Positions 6,083-6,535 of a stretch of DNA of 6,535 nt are shown one piece after another; position 1 is the first letter of the stretch, and every line of letters starts with the position of its first letter. The DNA lies in assembly GCA_030765325.1 (NCBI GenBank), contig JAVCCT010000302.1, positions 1-6,535 on the forward strand. Direction: 5' to 3'. Under the pieces are notes generated by a model that was not told the origin of the DNA, ran no database searches, and saw only the letters and a program-made list of their open reading frames with translations. Source of the DNA: Candidatus Stygibacter frigidus (GTDB lineage Bacteria; Cloacimonadota; Cloacimonadia; Cloacimonadales; TCS61). The translations under genes were made by a program, and so were the position numbers.

Positions 6083-6216
6083 ACATAGACCACAGATTGA
6101 GCGGATGACGCTGATGGGCACAGATAAGAGAAGAAATACTACTATTAGTATTCTGTTTTTTTATATTACATTATCAGCGTTGATCTGTGCTAATCCGACC
6201 TATCAGTGTTCTATGT
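6083..6216. repeat. Imperfect inverted repeat built from ATC-led 9-10-base units
   Basis: The outer arms 6083-6106 and 6193-6216 match at 19 of 24 positions, including ACATAGA/TCTATGT and CGGAT/ATCCG. Both halves are arrays of related units: on the left, GAT recurs at 6095, 6104, 6113 and 6123, and on the right, ATC at 6173, 6183, 6193 and 6202. CACAGAT occurs at 6091-6097 and 6119-6125, and ATCTGTG at 6183-6189. The centre holds a separate hairpin (6135-6152). No coding function is apparent. It may be a dispersed intergenic element. Confidence 0.6.
6135..6152. repeat. Hairpin at the centre of the inverted array
   Basis: AATACTA (6135-6141) and TAGTATT (6146-6152) pair perfectly around CTAT. 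It sits close to the symmetry centre of the larger inverted repeat and would cap a long cruciform or RNA stem. Confidence 0.6.
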
Positions 6217-6236
6217 ATTTTTTTGCACTGTATTTA

Positions 6237-6535
6237 TTATAGCAGCTTGCCGTGTGAGCCTCTGCTAATGGGTAGCTCAGTTTCTGTTTTATCAGTCATC
6301 CGAGCTATCCATTTTCGAGATAGAAGCTTAATGATCTCTCCAATATGGTTTCTGTTTACGACATTACTTCTGTGTAATCTAATGAATTCTTTGCTAAGTT
6401 TGCTTTCCAGTTCAGATAAGGATATATTTACTATATAGCTTTTATCATAAAGATGGATTCTGGTGTATTTGCTGTCAGACCTCAGAAAATAGATGTCTTT
6501 GTGATCCACAAATATAATGCGGTTATTGAAAGGAA
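6237..6535 (-). CDS. LytTR-type DNA-binding regulator, C-terminal part (runs off the window)
   Basis: The reading frame is open through the right edge, so the protein begins outside the window. An internal GTG at 6507-6509 is not the start, because the preceding codons (PFNNRIIF) continue the domain. The visible 98 residues are a LytTR domain: RIIFVDHKDIYFLRSDSKYT forms the first strands, followed by IHLYDKSYIVNISLSELE, then FIRLHRSNVVNRNHIGEI, the hallmark LytTR recognition segment, and finally TELPISRGSHGKLL. The domain binds direct-repeat DNA sites in AgrA/LytR/AlgR-type regulators, often behind a receiver or membrane domain, neither of which is visible here. The stop is TAA at 6237-6239. 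The gene is convergent with the PpiD-like gene and may share its bidirectional terminator. Confidence 0.9.
   Translation of the reverse strand, partial: PFNNRIIFVDHKDIYFLRSDSKYTRIHLYDKSYIVNISLSELESKLSKEFIRLHRSNVVNRNHIGEIIKLLSRKWIARMTDKTETELPISRGSHGKLL

Larger units (their letters stand above)
5989..6236. other. Intergenic stretch without a supported gene
   Basis: Between the terminator and the stop of the LytTR gene I see only the hairpins and inverted array listed separately. An open frame on the plus strand (6039-6242) starts at TTG and reads through the repeat array. It has no family resemblance and is not called as a gene. The terminator and the inverted array make this a likely boundary between transcription units. 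Confidence 0.7.

Noticed and set aside
6039..6242. Plus-strand open frame of 67 codons in the intergenic region
   Set aside because: It starts with TTG, its translation is made of the ATC/GAT repeat array plus a T-rich stretch, it overlaps the stop of the LytTR gene and it resembles no family.
6507..6509. GTG as the start codon of a short LytTR protein
   Set aside because: The frame continues upstream to the window edge with residues that complete the first strand of the domain, so the protein is longer.

Overview
The window is AT-rich bacterial DNA with tightly packed genes, strong purine-rich ribosome binding sites and protein-interaction style two-component signalling. Codon use and the look of the proteins (a sigma-54 response regulator, a soluble hybrid kinase with no recognisable sensor domain, and a lysine/aspartate-rich PpiD-type foldase) recall Candidatus Cloacimonadota or another member of the Bacteroidetes-Chlorobi-Fibrobacteres neighbourhood. 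That placement is an impression from the protein sequences, not a search result. A membrane-anchored PpiD-like protein argues for a diderm cell envelope.

Layout from left to right: (1) positions 1-159 hold at most the last codons of an off-window plus-strand gene (2-37, weak) and otherwise nothing recognisable. (2) 160-3899, minus strand, is a two-gene operon: a 772-residue hybrid histidine kinase is transcribed first (1581-3899), and a 471-residue NtrC-type sigma-54 activator follows after 5 bases (160-1575). (3) 3900-4157 is a divergent promoter region with a perfect 15-base dyad that overlaps good -35 hexamers on both strands. (4) 4158-5933, plus strand, encodes a 591-residue PpiD/SurA-like periplasmic peptidyl-prolyl isomerase. 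(5) 5934-6236 has no gene. It holds a run of palindromes, including a strong intrinsic terminator, and then an imperfect inverted repeat (6083-6216) made of ATC-led 9-10-base units. (6) 6237-6535, minus strand, is the C-terminal LytTR DNA-binding domain of a regulator that runs off the right edge.

Working model: the kinase has a conserved H-box (His156), an HPt domain (His570) and one intact C-terminal receiver (Asp696), so a His-Asp-His-Asp relay ending on Asp62 of the co-transcribed activator is the simplest reading. Two more receiver-fold segments in the kinase, one N-terminal and one between the ATPase and the HPt, lack the phosphorylation residues and look like pseudo-receivers. The activator keeps GAFTGA and a Fis-type helix-turn-helix, so it should drive sigma-54 promoters. 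I found no convincing -24/-12 site inside the window, so its targets are probably elsewhere. No link between the signalling pair and the foldase is shown beyond the shared divergent promoter region.

The most unusual items are the kinase domain order with two pseudo-receivers, and the intergenic inverted array at 6083-6216. I see no CRISPR array, tRNA, rRNA, transposase or integrase.
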